DNA of 64,000 bases from Streptomyces profundus (GCF_020740535.1 NZ_CP082362.1:3098501-3162500), one strand, 5' to 3'; positions 23,901 to 36,271 are shown, numbered from the stretch's first letter. Made by a program: numbers and translations. The notes: generated from the letters alone by a model not told the origin.

Positions 23901-26900
23901 GGCTTCGGCACCGACGAGCGCTTCTTCGACCTGGGCGGCAACTCGCTGCTCGGCAACCAGCTGATCGGCCGGGTGCGCACCACCTTCGAGGTCGAACTGC
24001 CGCTGCGCACCCTCTGGGACGCGCCCACCGTCAGCCTGCTGGCGAGCCGACTGGACGAGCTGATCGAGGACGGGCAGCACGCCAGGACCGCGCTCACCCG
24101 GGTGAAGGACCGCCCCGAGATCGTCCCGCCCTCGGTGGCCCAACGGCGGCTGTGGTTCCTGAACAAGCTGGAGGGGCCCAGCCCCACCTACAACATCTCG
24201 CTGCCGCTGCGGCTCTCCGGCGCGCTGGACCGCGCCGCCCTCGGGGCGGCGCTCCAGGACGTGGTGCGCCGCCACGAGAGCCTGCGCACCGTGATCCAGG
24301 AGGTGGACGGCGTCCCCCGACAGGTCGTCCTCGACGAGGTGCCCGACCTGACGTTGGTGGACAGCGGCCCCGACCGGCTCGACGCGGATCTCGCAGCCGC
24401 CCTGGACCACGCCTTCGACATCGCCAGCGAGATCCCGATCCGGACCGTGCTCTTCGCCACCGGCCCGTCGGAGCACCTCCTGCTGCTGCAACTGCACCAC
24501 ATCGCCGCTGACGGCTCGTCGGCCGCCCCGCTGAGCCGCGACCTCTCGCTCGCCTACACGGCCAGGGTCGAGGGCCGGGAGCCCGACTGGCAGCCGCTGC
24601 CGGTGCAGTACGCCGACTACACCCTCTGGCAGAACGAGCTGCTCGGCGACGCCGAGGACGAGAACAGCGTCGTCGCCGGGCAGTTGGCCTACTGGCGGCA
24701 GACGCTGGACGGCTCACCGGCCGAGCTCTACCTGCCGGCCGACCACCCGCGTCCCGACCAGCCCAGCTACCGGGGCGGCTCCGTGCCCGTCCAGCTGGAC
24801 GCCGAGCTGCACGCCCGACTGCTGGAGCTGGCCCAGGCCACCAACGCCACCCCGTTCATGGTGGTGCACGCCGGTGTCGCGGCGCTGCTCTCGGCCGTGG
24901 GCGCCGGCACGGACATCCCGATCGGCACGGCGGTCGCCGGACGGAACGACGAGGCCACCGAGAACCTGGTCGGCTTCTTCATCAACACGCTGGTGCTGCG
25001 CACCGACGTCTCGGGGAACCCCAGCTTCCGCGAACTCCTCGCCCAGGTCCGCGAGACCAACCTCGGCGCCCTGGCGCACCAGGACATCCCCTTCGAGCAT
25101 CTGGTGGAGGACCTCAACCCGGAGCGGTCCCTCTCCCACAACCCGCTGTTCCAGGTGATGTTGGCCTACCAGAACGTCGAGTCGGCCGAGCTGCGGATGG
25201 CCGGTGTCACCAGCTCCGCCTACCAGTCGGAGGCCCAGGTCGCCCAGTTCGACCTGTCGTTCGCGCTCAACGACCACTACGGGAGGAGCGGCGAGCCCAC
25301 GGGGATCAGCGGGGTCATCGAGTTCAGCTCCGACCTGTTCGAGCGGGGAACGGTGGAGCGGCTGGCGGAGCGTCTCCACCTGCTGCTGGACCAGGTCACC
25401 CGCGACCCGGACACCACCCTGCACCGCCTCACCACCCTCACCCCCGACGAACACGAACAACTCCTCACCACCCACACCGACCAGCCGAACACCCCCCACC
25501 CCACCGCCACCCAACTCCTCGAAACCCAAGCCACCCACCACCCCCACCGCACCGCCCTCACCTACCAGAACACCCACCTCACCTTCGAAGAACTCAACCA
25601 CCGAGCCAACCAACTCGCCCACTACCTCACCGCCCACGGCGCCCAACCCGACACCCTCATCACCACCGCACTCCCCCGCACCGAACAAGCCCTCATCGCC
25701 CTCTGGGCCACCCTCAAAACCGGCGCCACCTACCACCCCATCGACCCCCAAGGCCCCACCCAACGCCTCACCCACATCCTCAACGACGCCCAACCCACCC
25801 ACCTCATCACCACCACCCACCACACCACCCACCTCCCCACCCCCCCAACCACCACCCACATCACCCTCGACGACCCCCACCTCCAACGCATCCTCGCCTC
25901 CCTCCCCACCACCAACCCCACCACCACCCACCACCCCCACCAACCCGCCTACCTCCTCTACACCTCAGGCTCCACCGGCCTCCCCAAAGGCGTCATCGTC
26001 ACCCACCACAACCTCGCCGCCCTGATCCACAACCACCAGAGCACGCTGACCCCACAGGAGGACCGGGACACCGTCCACGTCCACGCCGCCCTCACCGCCT
26101 CCCTCACCTTCGACACCTTCTGGGACGCCATCACCTGGCAACTGGACGGCCACACCCTCCACCTCATCGACGACGACACCCGCAGGGACACGGCGGCGCT
26201 CGCGGAGTACGTCGTGGCGCACCGGATCGACATGATGGACGTCACCCCGAGCATCGCCGAGCTGCTGGTGCAGGAGGGGCTGCTCAGCAACCCCGAACAC
26301 CGGCCGCGCACGCTGATGGTGGGGGGCGAGGCATCGGGAGCCGCGCTCTGGGACAGCCTGCGCGCCGCCCCCGACACCGTCTCCCACAACGCCTATGGCC
26401 CCACCGAGGCCACCGTGGACACCCTGGTGTGCCCGGTCGCCGAGCAGCCGGCGCCGAGGCTGGGACATCCGACCATCGGCACCCGCGCCTACATCCTCGA
26501 CCACCTGCTCCGCCCCACACCCCCCGGCACCCCGGGCGAGCTCTACCTCGCCGGACACCAACTCGCCACCGGCTACCTCAACCGCCCCGAACTCACCGCC
26601 GACCGCTTCATCGCCGACCCCCACGGGCCAGCGGGCGAACGCATGTACCGCACCGGAGACCTCGCCCGCCGACACCACGACGGAAGCCTCGAATACCTCG
26701 GCCGCACCGACGACCAGGTCAAACTCCGCGGCTTCCGCATCGAGTTGGGCGAGATCACCGCCGCGTTGACCCGCCTCGACGGCGTCGGCCAGGCCACCGC
26801 CCTCGTCCGCGAGGACAACCCAGGACACCAACGCCTCGTCGCCTACCTCGTCCCCGAGGACCCGGCCACGCCCCCCACCACCGAGGACCTCAGGCGCGAA

Positions 26901-29900
26901 CTGGCCACCGCCCTCCCCGACTACATGGTCCCCACCGCCTTCATCCACCTCGACGAACTGCCGTTGACCACCAACGGCAAGATCGACCAACGAGCGCTGC
27001 CCACACCCCCCACCACCAACGAGAGCGACTACCACGCCCCCCGCACCCCCCAAGAAGAAACCCTCACCGCGCTCTTCGCCGAGATCCTCAACGTCCCGCG
27101 CGTCGGCGTCGACGACAACTTCTTCCACCTCGGCGGGGACAGCATCCTCTCCATCCAGCTGGTCTCCCGGGCCCGCAAGGCCGGCCTGGTCCTCACGCCC
27201 CGGGATGTCTTCCGGGAGCGTTCGGTCGCCGCGCTGGCGCTGGTCGCCAAGCGGGAGGCGCCCAGGGCCGTCGCCGGCCCTGACGACGGCATCGGCGAGG
27301 TGCCGTTGACGCCGATCATCCGGGGGCTGAGCGAGAACGCCACCGCGATCAGCCGCTTCAGCCAGTCCGCCGTGGTCCGCACGCCCGCCGGGCTGACCAG
27401 GGCGCAACTGGCGGCCTGCCTCCAGGCGTTGGTCGACCACCACGACATGCTGCGGCTGACGCTGGACCGGGCGGCCGACGCCCCCTGGACGCTGCGCGTC
27501 AGGCCGCGCGGCGCCGTCACCGCCGACGCCCTGATCCACCGAGCCGATGTCGCCGACGCCGACGCCGAGTCGCTGCACGCCACGCTGACCTCGCTGGGCC
27601 AGGAGGCGGTCGACCGGCTCGACCCAGACGGCGGCGTGCTCCTCCAGGCCCTGTGGTGCGACGCGGGGCCCGCCCGTCAGGGCCGACTGCTGCTGGTGAT
27701 CCACCATCTGGCGATCGACGGCGTGTCCTGGCGCATCCTGCTGCCCGACCTCGCCCAGGTCTGGCAGGCGGTCAGCGCCGGCCGGAAGCCGGAGCTCGAC
27801 CCGGTGGGCACCTCGTTCCGCACCTGGGCCAAGGGGCTGGTCGAGGCCGCCGGGGAGCCCGCCAGGGTCGCCGAGTTGGAGGACTGGCGGCGGCGCCTGG
27901 CGACCGCCGAGCCGCTGCTGGCCAGCCGGCCGACCGACCCCACGCGGGACCTGGCGGCCACCGTGCGCTCGACGACCGTCACGGTCCCCGCCGAGCTCAC
28001 CGAGGCGCTGCTCACCCGGGTGCCGGCGGCCTTCCACGCGGGCGTCAACGATGTCCTGCTCACCGCCCTGGCCGTGGCGGTGGCCCAGCACCGCCACGCG
28101 TCGGGGGACACCGCCACCGGTCTGCTGCTGGCCCTGGAGGGCCACGGCCGCGAGGAGCTGGTACCGGGCGCCGATGTGACCAGGACGGTCGGCTGGTTCA
28201 CCGCCGAGCACCCGGTGCCGCTGGACGCCGGGCGGCTGGACTGGGCCGAGGTGTGGGACGGCGGGCCCGCCGTCGGCGCCGCCGTCAAGCGGGTCAAGGA
28301 GCAGCTGCGGGCCGCCGCCGACAACGGCCTCGGCCACGGCCTGCTGCGTCATCTCAACGCGGAGACCGGTCAGGCGCTGGCGGCCTTCCCCGACCCCCAG
28401 GTCGGCTTCAACTACCTGGGCCGCTGGGGCGCGGGTGGCGCCGCCAGGGGCGAGGACTGGTCGCCGGCCGGCGAGGGCGGCGAGATCGGCGGCGACGACC
28501 CGGGGATGCCGGTGGCGCAGGGTCTGGAGATCCTGGCCTCGGCGGTGGACCAGGCCGAGGGACCGGAGCTGACCTCCGACTGGCGTTGGGCCTCCGGGCT
28601 GTTCGACGAGGCGGAGATCGAGGGCCTTGCGGCGACCTGGGTGCGCGCCCTGCGCGCCCTGGTGGCGCATGTCGACCAGCCGGGCGCCGGTGGGCGCACG
28701 CCGTCCGATCTGGAGCTGGTGAAGCTGGGCCAGTCCGAGATCACCGCCCTGGAGGCGGGCGACCCCACCTCCGTCGAGGACATCCTGCCGCTGGCGCCGC
28801 TCCAGGAAGGGCTGCTCTTCCACGCCCAGTTGGAGGACGGCGACGAGGACGACGTGTACGCCACGCAGTCGGTGTTCACGCTGCACCACGCGGTGGACCG
28901 CGCGGCGCTGCGGGCGGCAGCCCTGACGGTGCTGCGTCGGCACGCCAACCTGCGGGCCGGCTTCGTGCGGTTGGGCTCGGGGCAGGCCGTGCAGGTGGTG
29001 CACCGCGAGGTGGCGCTGCCCTGGACGGACGTGGACCTCTCGGCGCTGCCCGAGGCCGAACGCGCCACGGAGCTCGACCGGCTGATCGCCGAGGACAGGT
29101 TCCGCTCCTACGATCTGACGGCGCCCCCGCTGCTGTACTTCACCCTGGTCAAGCTGGCCGCCGACCGCTGGTCGCTGATCCTCAACAACCACCACATCCT
29201 GCTGGACGGCTGGTCGACGCCGCTGCTGCTCAACGAGCTGTTCACCGCCTACCAGCGGGGCGGCGACCCGGCCGGGCTGCCGCAGGTGCCGCCCTACCGG
29301 GAGTATCTGACCTGGCTCTCCCGCCAGGAGCAGGCGGCCGGAGAGGCCGCCTGGCGCCAGGTGTTGGACGGCGTCACCGAGCCGACGCTGATCGCGCCGC
29401 CGGAGTCCAGCCGGACATCGGCCACTCCGGTGCAGTGGGAGACGCAGCTCCCCGACGAGCTGTACTCGCGGCTCCAGGAGACCGCGCGCGCCCGCGGCGT
29501 GACGCTGAACACCGTGATGCAGGCCGCCTGGGCGGTGCTGCTGGGCCGGCTGACCGGCCGGGACGACGTCGTCTTCGGCGCCACCGTCGCCGGCCGCCCC
29601 CCGGAGGTGCGCGGCGTCGAGTCCATGATCGGACTCTTCATCAACACCCTGCCCGTCCGGGTCCGCCTCAACGGCGAGGAACCACTCGCCGACCTGCTCA
29701 CCCGCCTCCAGGAGCAGCAGGCGGAGCTCCTCCAACACCAGCACCTGCGACTGACCGACGTGCAGGCCCTCACCGGACTGCCCGAACTCTTCGACACCCT
29801 GCTGGTCTTCGAGAACTACCCGCTGGACGCCGACGGACTGCGCGAGGGTTCGGAGGGGCTGCGGATCGCCGACTTCGACGGCGAGGACTCGACGCACTAC

Positions 29901-32711
29901 CCGCTGACGCTCTCCGTGACCCCGGCCAGCGGCCTCAGCGTACGGATCGGGTATCGGCCGGATCTGATCCCCGAGGACGAGGCCCGCCTCCTGCCCGACC
30001 GCCTCACCCAGATCCTCACCACACTCACCGAAGCACCCACCACCCCCACCAACCAGACCCCCATCCTCACCACCGAGGAACACCACCGCATCATCCACGA
30101 CTGGAACAACACCACCCACCCACTCCCCTACGACGACCTCCTCGACCTCTTCCACCACCACGCCACCAACACCCCCAACCACCCCGCACTCACCACCAAC
30201 AACACCACCCTCACCTACCAACAACTCAACCACCAAGCCAACCAACTCGCCCACCACCTCACCACCCAAGGCACCCAACCCGGCACCCACATCGCCATCG
30301 CACTCCCCCGCACCCACCACCTCCCCACCGCACTCCTCGCCACCCTCAAAACCGGAGCCGCCTACCTCCCCATCGACCCCACCTACCCACCCGACCGCAT
30401 CACCTACATGACCACCCACACCCAACCCACCCACATCATCACCACCACAGAACACACCCACCTCTTCCCCCCACACATCCCCCAAACCCACCTCGACAAC
30501 CCCACCACCCAAACCACCCTCACCACCCACCCCACCACCAACCCAACCCCCACCATCCACCCCCAAACCCCCGCCTACACCATCTACACCTCAGGCTCCA
30601 CCGGACGCCCCAAAGGCGTCACCATCCCCCGCCACGCACTCACCAACTTCCTCACCTCCATCCCCCACACCACCCACCCACTCACCCCCAACGACAACCT
30701 CCTCGCCGTCACCACCATCGCCTTCGACATCGCCGCCCTAGAGATCTACCTCCCCCTCACCACCGGCGCCACCCTCACCCTCGCCACCCGCAACGACACC
30801 CGCGACCCCCACCAACTCACCCACCTCATCAACACCCACCACATCACCACCCTCCAAGCCACCCCCAGCCTCTGGCACACCCTCACCACCACCCACACCA
30901 CCACCCAACCCAACCCCCTCAACCAACTCCACGCCCTCACCGGCGGCGAAGCCCTCCCCACCCACCTCGCCCACCAACTCACCCAACACACCCACACCAC
31001 CCACAACCTCTACGGACCCACAGAAACCACCATCTGGTCCACCACCACCCCCATCACCCCCACCCACGTAACCAACCCCCCCATCGGCCACCCCATCTGG
31101 AACACCCGCGTCTACATCCTCGACAACCACCTCCGACCCCAACCCCCAGGCACCCCAGGCAACCTCTACATCGCCGGCCACGGCCTCGCCCACGGCTACC
31201 ACAAACGACCCGACCTCACCGCCGAACGCTTCACCGCCGACCCCTACGGCCCACCCGGCACCCGCATGTACCACACCGGAGACCTCGCCACCTGGACCAC
31301 CAACGGCACCCTCCACTACCACGGCCGCACCGACCACCAAATCAAACTCCGCGGCCACCGCATCGAACCCGCCGAAATCCAAACCGCCCTCACCACCCAC
31401 CCCCACCTCACCCAAACCGCCGTCATCCTCCGGGAGGACGAGGGCAAGTCGCCGATGCTCGTCGCCTATCTGGTGCCGACCGCCGACGCCGAGCTGCCGG
31501 CGGACCCGGACTGGGCCGGCCATGTGCGGGAGACGCTGCCGGAGTACATGGTTCCCGAGGCGTTCGTGGTCCTCGACGCGCTGCCGCTCACCCCGAACGG
31601 CAAGCTCGACCGCGCCGCCCTCCCCGAGCCCGAGGCGACCGTCAGCAACGGGCGTGGGCCACGGACCCCGCGTGAGGAGCTGCTCTGCGAGCTGTTCGCC
31701 GAGGCGCTGGGTCTCGACCGGATCTCGATCGACGACAACTTCTTCGAGTTCGGCGGCAACTCGATCAGTTCGGCCATGCTGGTGGCCAGGATCCGCAGCA
31801 CCTTCTCGGTCAGCCTGCCGCTGCGCACGCTGTGGAACGCGCCGACCGTGGCGCAGTTCGCCGAGACGCTGCGGAGCGACCAGGGCGGGGTCGAGGAGGA
31901 CGACCCGTTCGCCGTCCTGCTCCCGCTGCGGACCGGTGGCTCCCGGGCCCCGCTGTTCTGTGTGCATCCGGTGGCCGGGCTGAGCTCCGCCTACTCGGGG
32001 CTGCTGCGACATGTCGAGGACCGCCCGGTCTACGGGCTCCAGGCGCGTGGCCTGGACCGGGACGAGCCGCTGCCGGCCGATATGGCGGAGATGGCCAGGG
32101 ACTACGTGGCGCAGATCCGCCGGGTCCAGCCGCACGGCCCCTACCACCTGCTGGGCTGGTCGATGGGCGCCAACGTGGCGCACGCGATGACCGTCGAGCT
32201 GGAGCGCGCCGGCGAGGAGGTGGGCCTGCTGGTCTATCTGGACAAGCTGCCGGCCGTGGCCGAGTCCGAGGTGGTCGGCGACGTCCCCGAGGTCGACGAA
32301 CAGGACATCCTCGACGGGCTGTTGAACGCCGTCGGGGTGGAGCCCGCCAGCCTGGGCGAAGGCCCGCTCGACCCGGCCAGGGTCTGGGAGGTCCTGGAGC
32401 GGGAGGGCAGCGCGCTGGCCGGTCTCGAACGCCGCCATGTGCCGCGGATCGCCGCGGTCACCGCCAACAACCGGCGTCTTGAGGACACCTGGCACGGCGC
32501 CGAGCTGCGCGCCCGGGTGCTGGCCTTCGTGGCCACCCCCGATCCCCTGGCCGACCGGCACCTGGTCCGCCACCACCTGGACGCCTGGCGACCGTTCGCC
32601 GAGGAGCGGGTCGAGACCCACCAGGTGGCGTGCAGCCACGGCGAGATCATGCGGCCTGGCCCCATGGGCGAGGTCGGCCGGATCGTCGCCGAGCGGCTGG
32701 ACCGGCTCTGA
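20931..32711 (+). CDS. Non-ribosomal peptide synthetase, C-A-PCP-C-A-PCP-E-C-A-PCP-TE (terminal)
   Basis: Final assembly-line protein, 3,926 residues. The GTG start has AGGAG at 20918-20922, overlapping the upstream TAG. Rough domains: C 6-437, A 457-957, PCP 970-1043, C 1064-1500, A 1524-2027, PCP 2040-2104, E 2124-2597, C 2614-3050, A 3067-3567, PCP 3577-3650, TE 3660-3920. C1 and C3 open with [11 protein letters not shown] and [11 protein letters not shown] and each follows an epimerase, as expected for DCL domains. Specificity residues read DILQLGLIW twice (Gly) and DTWDMGAVD for the middle module (unassigned; related to module 2 of the first gene). The thioesterase has GWSMG and should release the peptide, perhaps by macrocyclisation. 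Both Gly adenylation domains are almost identical at DNA level and lie in extremely C-skewed sequence. Confidence 0.96.
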   Translation: MSNSKIEDILPLSPLQEGMMFHATFDEELDVYTVQFVLTIEGPLERDRLRAAAEALLRRHANLRAGFRLRRNGEPMQVVHREVALPWTEVDLATLEPTARAKELDRLLAEDRFRRFDLSQPPLMRFTLLDLGADGHQLVLSNHHILLDGWSMPLLVGELLELYGRGGDPAGLPQVTPYREYLSWLSRQDQAAGEAAWRQVLDGVTEPTLLAPSGAGRAARAPEQLSVELPHELYSRLQETARARGVTLNTVLQAAWAVLLGRLTGRDDVVFGATVAGRPPEVRGVESMIGLFINTLPVRVRLNGEEPLADLLTRLQGQQAELLQHQHLRLTDVQALTGLPELFDTLLVFENFPVDGDSLSENASTSTLQVTGLTGEDSTHYPLTLMVMPARELTLRIGYRPDLIPEDEARLLPDRLTQILTTLTEAPSTPTSRTPILTTEEHHRIIHDWNNTTHPLPYDDLLDLFHHHATNTPNHPALTTNNTTLTYQQLNHQANQLAHHLTTQGTQPGTHIAIALPRTHHLPTALLATLKTGAAYLPIDPTYPPDRITYMTTHTQPTHIITTTEHTHLFPPHIPQTHLDNPTTQTTLTTHPTTNPTPTIHPQTPAYTIYTSGSTGRPKGVTIPRHALTNFLTSIPHTTHPLTPNDNLLAVTTIAFDIAALEIYLPLTTGATLTLATRNDTRDPHQLTHLINTHHITTLQATPSLWHTLTTTQPNALNQLHALTGGEALPTHLAHQLTQHTHTTHNLYGPTETTIWSTTTPITPTNTPPNGKTPPIGHPIWNTRVYILDNHLRPQPPGTPGNLYIAGHGLAHGYHKRPDLTAERFTADPYGPPGTRMYHTGDLATWTTNGTLHYHGRTDHQIKLRGHRIEPAEIQTALTTHPHLTQTAVILRGEDSAHQYLCAYVVPADGAEAPSVDELRAHAAAALPEYMVPGAFVVLDALPLTPNGKLDRAALPDPELGSGEGSRRPRTAREEAVHGVFAEVLRLAEDGFGTDERFFDLGGNSLLGNQLIGRVRTTFEVELPLRTLWDAPTVSLLASRLDELIEDGQHARTALTRVKDRPEIVPPSVAQRRLWFLNKLEGPSPTYNISLPLRLSGALDRAALGAALQDVVRRHESLRTVIQEVDGVPRQVVLDEVPDLTLVDSGPDRLDADLAAALDHAFDIASEIPIRTVLFATGPSEHLLLLQLHHIAADGSSAAPLSRDLSLAYTARVEGREPDWQPLPVQYADYTLWQNELLGDAEDENSVVAGQLAYWRQTLDGSPAELYLPADHPRPDQPSYRGGSVPVQLDAELHARLLELAQATNATPFMVVHAGVAALLSAVGAGTDIPIGTAVAGRNDEATENLVGFFINTLVLRTDVSGNPSFRELLAQVRETNLGALAHQDIPFEHLVEDLNPERSLSHNPLFQVMLAYQNVESAELRMAGVTSSAYQSEAQVAQFDLSFALNDHYGRSGEPTGISGVIEFSSDLFERGTVERLAERLHLLLDQVTRDPDTTLHRLTTLTPDEHEQLLTTHTDQPNTPHPTATQLLETQATHHPHRTALTYQNTHLTFEELNHRANQLAHYLTAHGAQPDTLITTALPRTEQALIALWATLKTGATYHPIDPQGPTQRLTHILNDAQPTHLITTTHHTTHLPTPPTTTHITLDDPHLQRILASLPTTNPTTTHHPHQPAYLLYTSGSTGLPKGVIVTHHNLAALIHNHQSTLTPQEDRDTVHVHAALTASLTFDTFWDAITWQLDGHTLHLIDDDTRRDTAALAEYVVAHRIDMMDVTPSIAELLVQEGLLSNPEHRPRTLMVGGEASGAALWDSLRAAPDTVSHNAYGPTEATVDTLVCPVAEQPAPRLGHPTIGTRAYILDHLLRPTPPGTPGELYLAGHQLATGYLNRPELTADRFIADPHGPAGERMYRTGDLARRHHDGSLEYLGRTDDQVKLRGFRIELGEITAALTRLDGVGQATALVREDNPGHQRLVAYLVPEDPATPPTTEDLRRELATALPDYMVPTAFIHLDELPLTTNGKIDQRALPTPPTTNESDYHAPRTPQEETLTALFAEILNVPRVGVDDNFFHLGGDSILSIQLVSRARKAGLVLTPRDVFRERSVAALALVAKREAPRAVAGPDDGIGEVPLTPIIRGLSENATAISRFSQSAVVRTPAGLTRAQLAACLQALVDHHDMLRLTLDRAADAPWTLRVRPRGAVTADALIHRADVADADAESLHATLTSLGQEAVDRLDPDGGVLLQALWCDAGPARQGRLLLVIHHLAIDGVSWRILLPDLAQVWQAVSAGRKPELDPVGTSFRTWAKGLVEAAGEPARVAELEDWRRRLATAEPLLASRPTDPTRDLAATVRSTTVTVPAELTEALLTRVPAAFHAGVNDVLLTALAVAVAQHRHASGDTATGLLLALEGHGREELVPGADVTRTVGWFTAEHPVPLDAGRLDWAEVWDGGPAVGAAVKRVKEQLRAAADNGLGHGLLRHLNAETGQALAAFPDPQVGFNYLGRWGAGGAARGEDWSPAGEGGEIGGDDPGMPVAQGLEILASAVDQAEGPELTSDWRWASGLFDEAEIEGLAATWVRALRALVAHVDQPGAGGRTPSDLELVKLGQSEITALEAGDPTSVEDILPLAPLQEGLLFHAQLEDGDEDDVYATQSVFTLHHAVDRAALRAAALTVLRRHANLRAGFVRLGSGQAVQVVHREVALPWTDVDLSALPEAERATELDRLIAEDRFRSYDLTAPPLLYFTLVKLAADRWSLILNNHHILLDGWSTPLLLNELFTAYQRGGDPAGLPQVPPYREYLTWLSRQEQAAGEAAWRQVLDGVTEPTLIAPPESSRTSATPVQWETQLPDELYSRLQETARARGVTLNTVMQAAWAVLLGRLTGRDDVVFGATVAGRPPEVRGVESMIGLFINTLPVRVRLNGEEPLADLLTRLQEQQAELLQHQHLRLTDVQALTGLPELFDTLLVFENYPLDADGLREGSEGLRIADFDGEDSTHYPLTLSVTPASGLSVRIGYRPDLIPEDEARLLPDRLTQILTTLTEAPTTPTNQTPILTTEEHHRIIHDWNNTTHPLPYDDLLDLFHHHATNTPNHPALTTNNTTLTYQQLNHQANQLAHHLTTQGTQPGTHIAIALPRTHHLPTALLATLKTGAAYLPIDPTYPPDRITYMTTHTQPTHIITTTEHTHLFPPHIPQTHLDNPTTQTTLTTHPTTNPTPTIHPQTPAYTIYTSGSTGRPKGVTIPRHALTNFLTSIPHTTHPLTPNDNLLAVTTIAFDIAALEIYLPLTTGATLTLATRNDTRDPHQLTHLINTHHITTLQATPSLWHTLTTTHTTTQPNPLNQLHALTGGEALPTHLAHQLTQHTHTTHNLYGPTETTIWSTTTPITPTHVTNPPIGHPIWNTRVYILDNHLRPQPPGTPGNLYIAGHGLAHGYHKRPDLTAERFTADPYGPPGTRMYHTGDLATWTTNGTLHYHGRTDHQIKLRGHRIEPAEIQTALTTHPHLTQTAVILREDEGKSPMLVAYLVPTADAELPADPDWAGHVRETLPEYMVPEAFVVLDALPLTPNGKLDRAALPEPEATVSNGRGPRTPREELLCELFAEALGLDRISIDDNFFEFGGNSISSAMLVARIRSTFSVSLPLRTLWNAPTVAQFAETLRSDQGGVEEDDPFAVLLPLRTGGSRAPLFCVHPVAGLSSAYSGLLRHVEDRPVYGLQARGLDRDEPLPADMAEMARDYVAQIRRVQPHGPYHLLGWSMGANVAHAMTVELERAGEEVGLLVYLDKLPAVAESEVVGDVPEVDEQDILDGLLNAVGVEPASLGEGPLDPARVWEVLEREGSALAGLERRHVPRIAAVTANNRRLEDTWHGAELRARVLAFVATPDPLADRHLVRHHLDAWRPFAEERVETHQVACSHGEIMRPGPMGEVGRIVAERLDRL
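22116..23607. repeat. Skewed repeat C, copy 1 (first Gly adenylation domain)
   Basis: This 1,492-bp tract matches 29943-31434 at an offset of 7,827 bp. G is almost absent: in 22621-22680 I count 2 G and 35 C. The copies differ by a 12-bp deletion (near 23070) and a compensating 12-bp insertion (near 23235), so both ends keep the same offset. Confidence 0.92.
25335..26182. repeat. Skewed repeat B, copy 2
   Basis: Copy of 3080-3927 inside the third NRPS gene, in the C domain and A domain of its second module. After a divergent core (26183-26429, one codon shorter than its partner), similarity resumes at 26430 and continues to about 27080. Confidence 0.88.
29943..31434. repeat. Skewed repeat C, copy 2 (second Gly adenylation domain)
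   Basis: Second copy of the Gly adenylation tract, at the end of the same gene. The upstream condensation domain is also partly shared (about 29460-29820 resembles 21630-21990), so most of a C-A unit was duplicated or homogenised. Confidence 0.92.
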
Positions 32712-32797
32712 GCCGAGTCGGGTGGGTGGACGGTCGGCGGGCCGCCCACCCACCCGGCTCCTTCCTGACGGAACAAGGAACGGGAACAACGGGAACG

Positions 32798-34024
32798 ATG
32801 ACGACTGCCACCCTGACCATCGACGAACTCGAGACGATCAACCTCGCCGACCCCATGACCCACAGCACCAGGGACCTGGCCGACTACTGGCGGCTGCTGC
32901 GCACCAGGCGGCCGGTCTTCCGGCATCCGGAGACCGAGAACGGCCCGGCCTTCTGGGTGTTGTCGCGCTACGCCGACCTGCTGGCGGTGTACCGGGACAA
33001 CGAACGGTTCATCTCCTCCCGGGGCAACGTGCTGACCACGCTGTTGAACGGCGGCGACTCGGCCGCGGGGAAGATGCTGGCGGTCACCGACGGGCGCCGG
33101 CACCGGCAGCTGCGCGCGGTGCTGCTGAAGGCGTTCTCCCCCCGGGCCCTGGACCGGGTGGCCGAGCAGGTGCGGCGCACCACCAGGGAACGGGTGCGGG
33201 CCGTGGTGGCCGACGGGGAGTGCGACTTCGCCAAGGACGTCGCCGCGCACATCCCGATGGGCACCATCTGCGCGCTCCTCGGCGTGCCCGAGGAGGACCA
33301 GGAGTTCCTGCTGCGGCTCAACAAGTCCGCGCTGAGCTCGGACGACGCGGCGGCCACCGACCGGGACGCGCGGCTGGCCCGCAACGAGATCCTGATGTAC
33401 TTCTCCGGCCTGGCCGACCAGCGCCGTTTCGACCCCAGGGACGATGTCATCAGCGTGCTGGCGACGGAGACCATCGACGGCAAGGAGCTGACGGACGACG
33501 AGATCGTCCTCAACTGCTACAGCCTGATCCTGGGCGGCGACGAGACCAGCCGGCTGTCGATGATCGGCGCGATGGAGGCCTTCACCCGCTATCCGGAGCA
33601 GTGGCGTGCGCTGCGCGACGGCGAGGTCGCCGTCGAGACGGCGACGGAGGAGGTGCTGCGCTGGATGACCCCGACGTTGCACTTCGGGCGGGTCGCCAGG
33701 TACGAGACCACGGTGGGCGACCAGTTGATCCCGGCGGGCGAGGCGGTGACCCTCTGGAACTGCTCGGCCAACCGGGACGAGGAGGCGTTCCCCGACCCGT
33801 ACGCCTTCGACCTGGCGCGGACCCCGAACAAGCATCTGACCTTCGGCCATGGGCCGCACTTCTGCCTGGGGGCCTATCTGGCCAGGGTGGAGATCGGCGC
33901 GCTGCTGGAGAGCGTGCGGGAGATGGTGGACTCGATCGCCGTCAGCGGCGAGGTGCGGCGCATCCACTCCAACTTCCTGACCGGCATCAGCCAGCTGCCG
34001 CTGACCCTGACCGCCAGGTCCTGA
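32798..34024 (+). CDS. Cytochrome P450
   Basis: Heme-thiolate monooxygenase of 408 residues, a normal length for a soluble bacterial P450. Seen: heme loop FGHGPHFCLG with the ligand Cys near residue 356, I-helix GGDETSR, and an ETATEEVLR K-helix. It starts 86 nt after the NRPS stop on the same strand and may be co-transcribed. The upstream sequence has only GGAAC-like purine runs, so the ATG at 32798 is supported by the protein N-terminus more than by its ribosome site. Its position right after the NRPS genes suggests tailoring of the peptide, for instance hydroxylation of a carrier-bound amino acid; that role is inference. Confidence 0.93.
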   Translation: MTTATLTIDELETINLADPMTHSTRDLADYWRLLRTRRPVFRHPETENGPAFWVLSRYADLLAVYRDNERFISSRGNVLTTLLNGGDSAAGKMLAVTDGRRHRQLRAVLLKAFSPRALDRVAEQVRRTTRERVRAVVADGECDFAKDVAAHIPMGTICALLGVPEEDQEFLLRLNKSALSSDDAAATDRDARLARNEILMYFSGLADQRRFDPRDDVISVLATETIDGKELTDDEIVLNCYSLILGGDETSRLSMIGAMEAFTRYPEQWRALRDGEVAVETATEEVLRWMTPTLHFGRVARYETTVGDQLIPAGEAVTLWNCSANRDEEAFPDPYAFDLARTPNKHLTFGHGPHFCLGAYLARVEIGALLESVREMVDSIAVSGEVRRIHSNFLTGISQLPLTLTARS

Positions 34025-34030
34025 ACGCGA

Positions 34031-34079
34031 GACCGCCCCGGCCCGCCGGCGACGTCTGTCGCGGCGGGCCGGGGCGGTC
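34031..34079. terminator. Bidirectional hairpin between convergent transcription units
   Basis: A perfect 17-bp stem (34031-34047 with 34063-34079) is extended by a 5-bp inner stem (34049-34053 with 34058-34062). It begins a few bases after the P450 stop and ends just before the stop of the minus-strand membrane protein. No T-run follows, as is common in actinomycetes. Confidence 0.85.
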
Positions 34080-34085
34080 GGCGGT

Positions 34086-34649
34086 TCAGGCGGGCTGGAG
34101 CTCGGTCCGCCTGGTGCGGCGGCGGTAGTGGTGGACGCCGAGCGCGGCCACCAGCGGCCCCCAGGCCGCGAGCGGCACATAGGCGCCGACCAGCGCGACG
34201 CGCTGGAAGCCGGGGCTGGTCATCTCCGAGATGGGGGTGCCATAGCCGGCGTGCACGCCCCAGGCGGCGTAGACGCAGCCGCCGAGGACGAGCAGGCCGC
34301 CCACCACCGCCGGCACAGCGGCGGCCAGCGGATGCACCTTCCGGCCGCCGATGAGCGGAATCCAGCGCGGCGCCACCTCACCCCAGGACTGCACAAGGCC
34401 CAGGGTGAGCCACGCGGCGCCGAACTGGGCGCCGCTCATCACTATCAGATACGGATACTCCCACCAGTACAGATTCATTTCCTGGTGGACCGGAATTCTG
34501 GCGACCAGAGCCATTCGCCACAGGACCGAGGGAACGTTGAGCAGAGGCACCGCGATTGCCGAGATCTTGGCCCATCTCGGCACATCGGGCAACGTCTGGA
34601 CCAACGGATGCTTTGCGATGCGCCTGCGGAGTCCAGCCAGCGTAGACAT
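34086..34649 (-). CDS. Small integral membrane protein, unknown function
   Basis: Predicted protein of 187 residues with about four hydrophobic segments (around residues 25-45, 65-90, 110-135 and 150-175) and a basic C-terminal tail. I chose the ATG at 34649, preceded by a GAGGAA site; an open extension upstream lacks such a site. It is the last gene of the minus-strand polyketide unit, 115 nt downstream of a P450. I do not recognise the family. It could be a transport accessory or a membrane anchor. Confidence 0.7.
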   Translation of the reverse strand: MSTLAGLRRRIAKHPLVQTLPDVPRWAKISAIAVPLLNVPSVLWRMALVARIPVHQEMNLYWWEYPYLIVMSGAQFGAAWLTLGLVQSWGEVAPRWIPLIGGRKVHPLAAAVPAVVGGLLVLGGCVYAAWGVHAGYGTPISEMTSPGFQRVALVGAYVPLAAWGPLVAALGVHHYRRRTRRTELQPA

Positions 34650-34764
34650 CCGAATTCCTCTTTCCTGCGACCGTCCCGGTTCTCTGCCGGAACTATCGTC
34701 TCCCGCCGGGCTGTCCCGCCGGATCATCCCTGAAGCTAGCGCCGCTACGCCCTGAGGATGATAT

Positions 34765-35985
34765 TCACCAGACCACCGGGAGCCGTTCCAGCGGTCGCAC
34801 CCCAATGCGCTGGAGATAGCGCAGTTCTGACGGGTCGACAGCCAGCTTGATTTCGGGGCGGCGGGCGAACATCCGGCGCGTTCCGACCTCGGTGATGAGC
34901 TTCGCCAGATGCGCTCCGGAACAGTAGTGGATACCGAAACCAAAGCTCATCTGGGCCGGTTTGGGGCGGTCCAGGTCGAGCTTGTGCGGGCAGCCGGGGA
35001 ACTGTTCCTCGTCCCGGTTGGCGGAAAGGACACTGACCACCACCGTCTCGCCGGCGGGAATCTCCACCCCGCCGATCTCGACCGGCGCCGTGGTGACCCG
35101 CTGGAGCGAGGTGGTGAGCGGGTTGACGAACCTCACCAGTTCGTCCATCGAGCTCTTCCAGCTCTTCGGGTCGGCCAACAGCCGTTCCCGCTCCGCCGGG
35201 TGGGTGAGCAGGGTGGCGAGCACGCCGCCGAGCAGCGTCGCCGTGGTCTCGTTCCCGCCGGACATCAGGGCGAAGGCGGTGGAGAGGATCTCGATCCTGG
35301 TCAGCCGACGGTCCTCGTCGGCGTGGATGAGCGCCGAGAGCAGATCGTCGCCCGGCTCCTTCTCCTTCTCCTCGATGAGTCCCGACAGGTAGTCCGACAG
35401 CTCGCGGATGTTGGCCTGCCGGTCGGCCACCGCCGACGGGTCGGCGGCGAAGTGCGTGTGCAGCGCCACCGACCAGCGCAGGAACTCCGACCACATGTGG
35501 GTCGGCACGCCCATCAACTCGGCGATGATGATCACCGGCAGCGGGTCGGCGAACCCCTCGATCAGATCGGCGGGTTGGCCGGTCATCCGGTCGATCAGCT
35601 CGTCGGACACCTCCTCGACCCTGGCGCGCATCGACTCGGTCCGCTTCGGGGTGAAGGCGAAGCTGATCGCCTTCCGCAGCGGGGTGTGCCGGGGCGGGTC
35701 CAGGTTCGCGAGGTGGTTGGCCTCCTCGGGCGGCGGCAGGATGGTCCGCCCCGCCTCCTTGGACATCTGCTCGTACTGGAGGTGGATGTCGCGACTCAGC
35801 CTGGTGTCGGACAGCGCGACCTTGGCGTCCGCGTGGCGGGTCACCACCCACATGCGCTGGCCGTCCGGCAACGGGAACTCCGTCACCGGCCGTTCCGCCC
35901 GCAGGTGTTCCAGCATCGGGTAGGGGTTCTGGGTGAACTCGTTGGTGAGCATCCAGTACTTGGAGAGGGGTCGCGTGCTGCTCAT
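34765..35985 (-). CDS. Cytochrome P450
   Basis: Second P450, 406 residues. Seen: heme loop FGFGIHYCSG with Cys near residue 355, I-helix MSGGNETTA, and an R-helix region with NRDEEQFPG. The ATG at 35985 has an AGGGAGACC site; an open N-terminal extension overlaps the ACP gene and is rejected. It follows the ACP gene by 16 nt, so it belongs to the polyketide operon. Oxidation of the acyl chain or of the peptide are both possible; the sequence does not decide. Confidence 0.93.
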   Translation of the reverse strand: MSSTRPLSKYWMLTNEFTQNPYPMLEHLRAERPVTEFPLPDGQRMWVVTRHADAKVALSDTRLSRDIHLQYEQMSKEAGRTILPPPEEANHLANLDPPRHTPLRKAISFAFTPKRTESMRARVEEVSDELIDRMTGQPADLIEGFADPLPVIIIAELMGVPTHMWSEFLRWSVALHTHFAADPSAVADRQANIRELSDYLSGLIEEKEKEPGDDLLSALIHADEDRRLTRIEILSTAFALMSGGNETTATLLGGVLATLLTHPAERERLLADPKSWKSSMDELVRFVNPLTTSLQRVTTAPVEIGGVEIPAGETVVVSVLSANRDEEQFPGCPHKLDLDRPKPAQMSFGFGIHYCSGAHLAKLITEVGTRRMFARRPEIKLAVDPSELRYLQRIGVRPLERLPVVW

Positions 35986-36001
35986 GAGGTCTCCCTGGAG
36001 C

Positions 36002-36271
36002 TCAGCCCTCGGCCGCCGGGGCGGCGGCCGTCTTCTGGCCGAGCAGGCCGATGATGTCGCGGAGGCTGGTGACCTGCGCGATCTCGGTGGACTCGATCTT
36101 GATCTCGTACTCGCGCTCCATGGCGACGGCCAGCTCAAGGGCCAGCAGCGAGTCCACGCCGAGGTCCTCGATGAAGTGGGCCTCGTCGGTGATGACCTCC
36201 TCGTCGAGGTCCAGCACCTGGGCGACCAGCGCGCGCAGTTCGGCCTTGTCCACGGTCTTGGCGGCGTTCAT
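36002..36271 (-). CDS. Acyl carrier protein (type II PKS)
   Basis: An 89-residue carrier protein with the phosphopantetheine site LGVDSLLALEL and an acidic helix II. AGGAGAGAG lies just upstream of the ATG at 36271. It sits between the DsbA-like isomerase and the second P450. This is one of two ACPs in the cluster (see 44869-45120); the two are clearly diverged, which allows separate roles. Confidence 0.92.
   Translation of the reverse strand: MNAAKTVDKAELRALVAQVLDLDEEVITDEAHFIEDLGVDSLLALELAVAMEREYEIKIESTEIAQVTSLRDIIGLLGQKTAAAPAAEG

Noticed and set aside
34650-34943. N-terminal extension of the small membrane protein
   Set aside because: It would run into the P450 gene and is Ser/Arg-rich. 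The ATG at 34649 has its own ribosome site and begins the conserved-looking protein.
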